Source of the DNA: Flectonema sp. DT1601
Lineage: Eukaryota > Euglenozoa > Diplonemea > Diplonemida > Diplonemidae
Direction: 5' to 3'
Length of the DNA: 64,000 nucleotides
NCBI GenBank assembly: GCA_964019425.1
Contig: OZ025795.1
Span: 62,001 to 126,000, forward strand
Made by a program: the position numbers and the translations under genes. Positions 63,744 through 64,000 of the stretch are shown piece by piece (position 1 is the first letter of the stretch; every line of letters starts with the position of its first letter). Under the pieces are notes generated by a model. It was given only the letters and a program-made list of their open reading frames with translations, was not told the origin of the DNA and did not search any database.

Positions 63744-64000
63744 CTAATCGTCCTTTTTCGTTCTCTTGCTGTCTTGGCGATCAGTTGTTTCGAGGGCTCT
63801 CTTTTCTTGTTCTTTTTCTTTTTCTAATTGTCTTTCAAAGAAGGAATCGAATTTCATATTCTTTAGTATACTCCAATATGATCTCGGGTGATCACTTTCA
63901 ACAATCGTTCCTGAGAGAATGAATCCTCCAGTCCCAGACATTGCAACAAAAGGATGAGTTCTGTTTTCAAGTACCTGATGCTCTCGCCACCAAGTCTCAG
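63744..64000 (-). CDS. 3' end of a gene cut by the right edge, unknown
   Basis: The frame is open from the right edge to the stop at 63744, giving 85 visible C-terminal residues (ETWWREHQVLENRTHPFVAM at the edge). The end is a highly charged helix and Lys-rich tail (FFERQLEKEKEQEKRALETT). The ATG at 63941 is internal. Too little is visible for a family call. Confidence 0.65.
   Translation of the reverse strand, partial: ETWWREHQVLENRTHPFVAMSGTGGFILSGTIVESDHPRSYWSILKNMKFDSFFERQLEKEKEQEKRALETTDRQDSKRTKKDD

Noticed and set aside
1-64000. CRISPR array, bacterial operons or replication origin
   Set aside because: Introns, ribosomal P0, EMC10, SNARE and axonemal genes show eukaryotic nuclear DNA; no spaced-repeat array was found.

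Overview
This window is nuclear DNA from a flagellated protist. It is AT-rich, with many long A/T homopolymers between genes. Host genes have short GT-AG introns (mostly 63-143 nt) with a GTATG-type donor and an ACAG-type acceptor. Gene content is plainly eukaryotic: ribosomal proteins uL10/P0 and uL23, eIF2-beta, RAD9, EMC10, a syntaxin-6-type SNARE, V-ATPase subunit H, MTFP1, and the axonemal proteins DRC4/GAS8 and RIB43A.

All but one of the 38 genes I accept lie on the minus strand, head to tail across 64 kb. At most starts a pyrimidine-rich AG sits only 8-40 nt upstream of the ATG. Together this suggests polycistronic transcription with spliced-leader trans-splicing, as in Euglenozoa, but unlike kinetoplastids many genes also carry cis-introns. 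A euglenozoan outside the trypanosomatids fits best; another spliced-leader lineage is not excluded. This is inference: no spliced-leader RNA gene was seen.

Layout. 1-38 kb is mainly single-copy: an M64-type secreted metallopeptidase (cut by the left edge), a TBC-TLDc protein, P0, a calmodulin-like protein, a membrane ubiquitin-like protein, DRC4, a basic coiled-coil protein, RIB43A, RAD9, uL23, one plus-strand orphan, a Cys-rich multi-pass receptor-like protein, EMC10, two orphans, a membrane-anchored papain-family protease, syntaxin-6 and V-ATPase H. A 3.2 kb gene-poor stretch (29.97-33.14 kb) follows, then a large EF-hand protein and a coiled-coil protein.

38-59 kb is rich in local duplication: three copies of a 104-residue orphan, two adjacent plus one distant copy of a 69/70-residue orphan, two eIF2-beta genes, two EF-hand/coiled-coil genes, two acetyltransferase genes, and the repeat-bearing spacer at 52.4-54.3 kb. 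Single-copy genes between them include an EGF-like membrane protein and a PB1-TPR-coiled-coil-UBA protein. 59-64 kb returns to single-copy genes: an EF-hand-tailed 5'-nucleotidase-like phosphoesterase, a DUF3431 protein, MTFP1 and a gene cut by the right edge.

The genes do not form one pathway. Themes are translation, secretory and endolysosomal membranes (EMC10, syntaxin-6, V-ATPase H, cathepsin, TBC-TLDc), and the flagellum/cytoskeleton (DRC4, RIB43A, EF-hand coiled-coil proteins).
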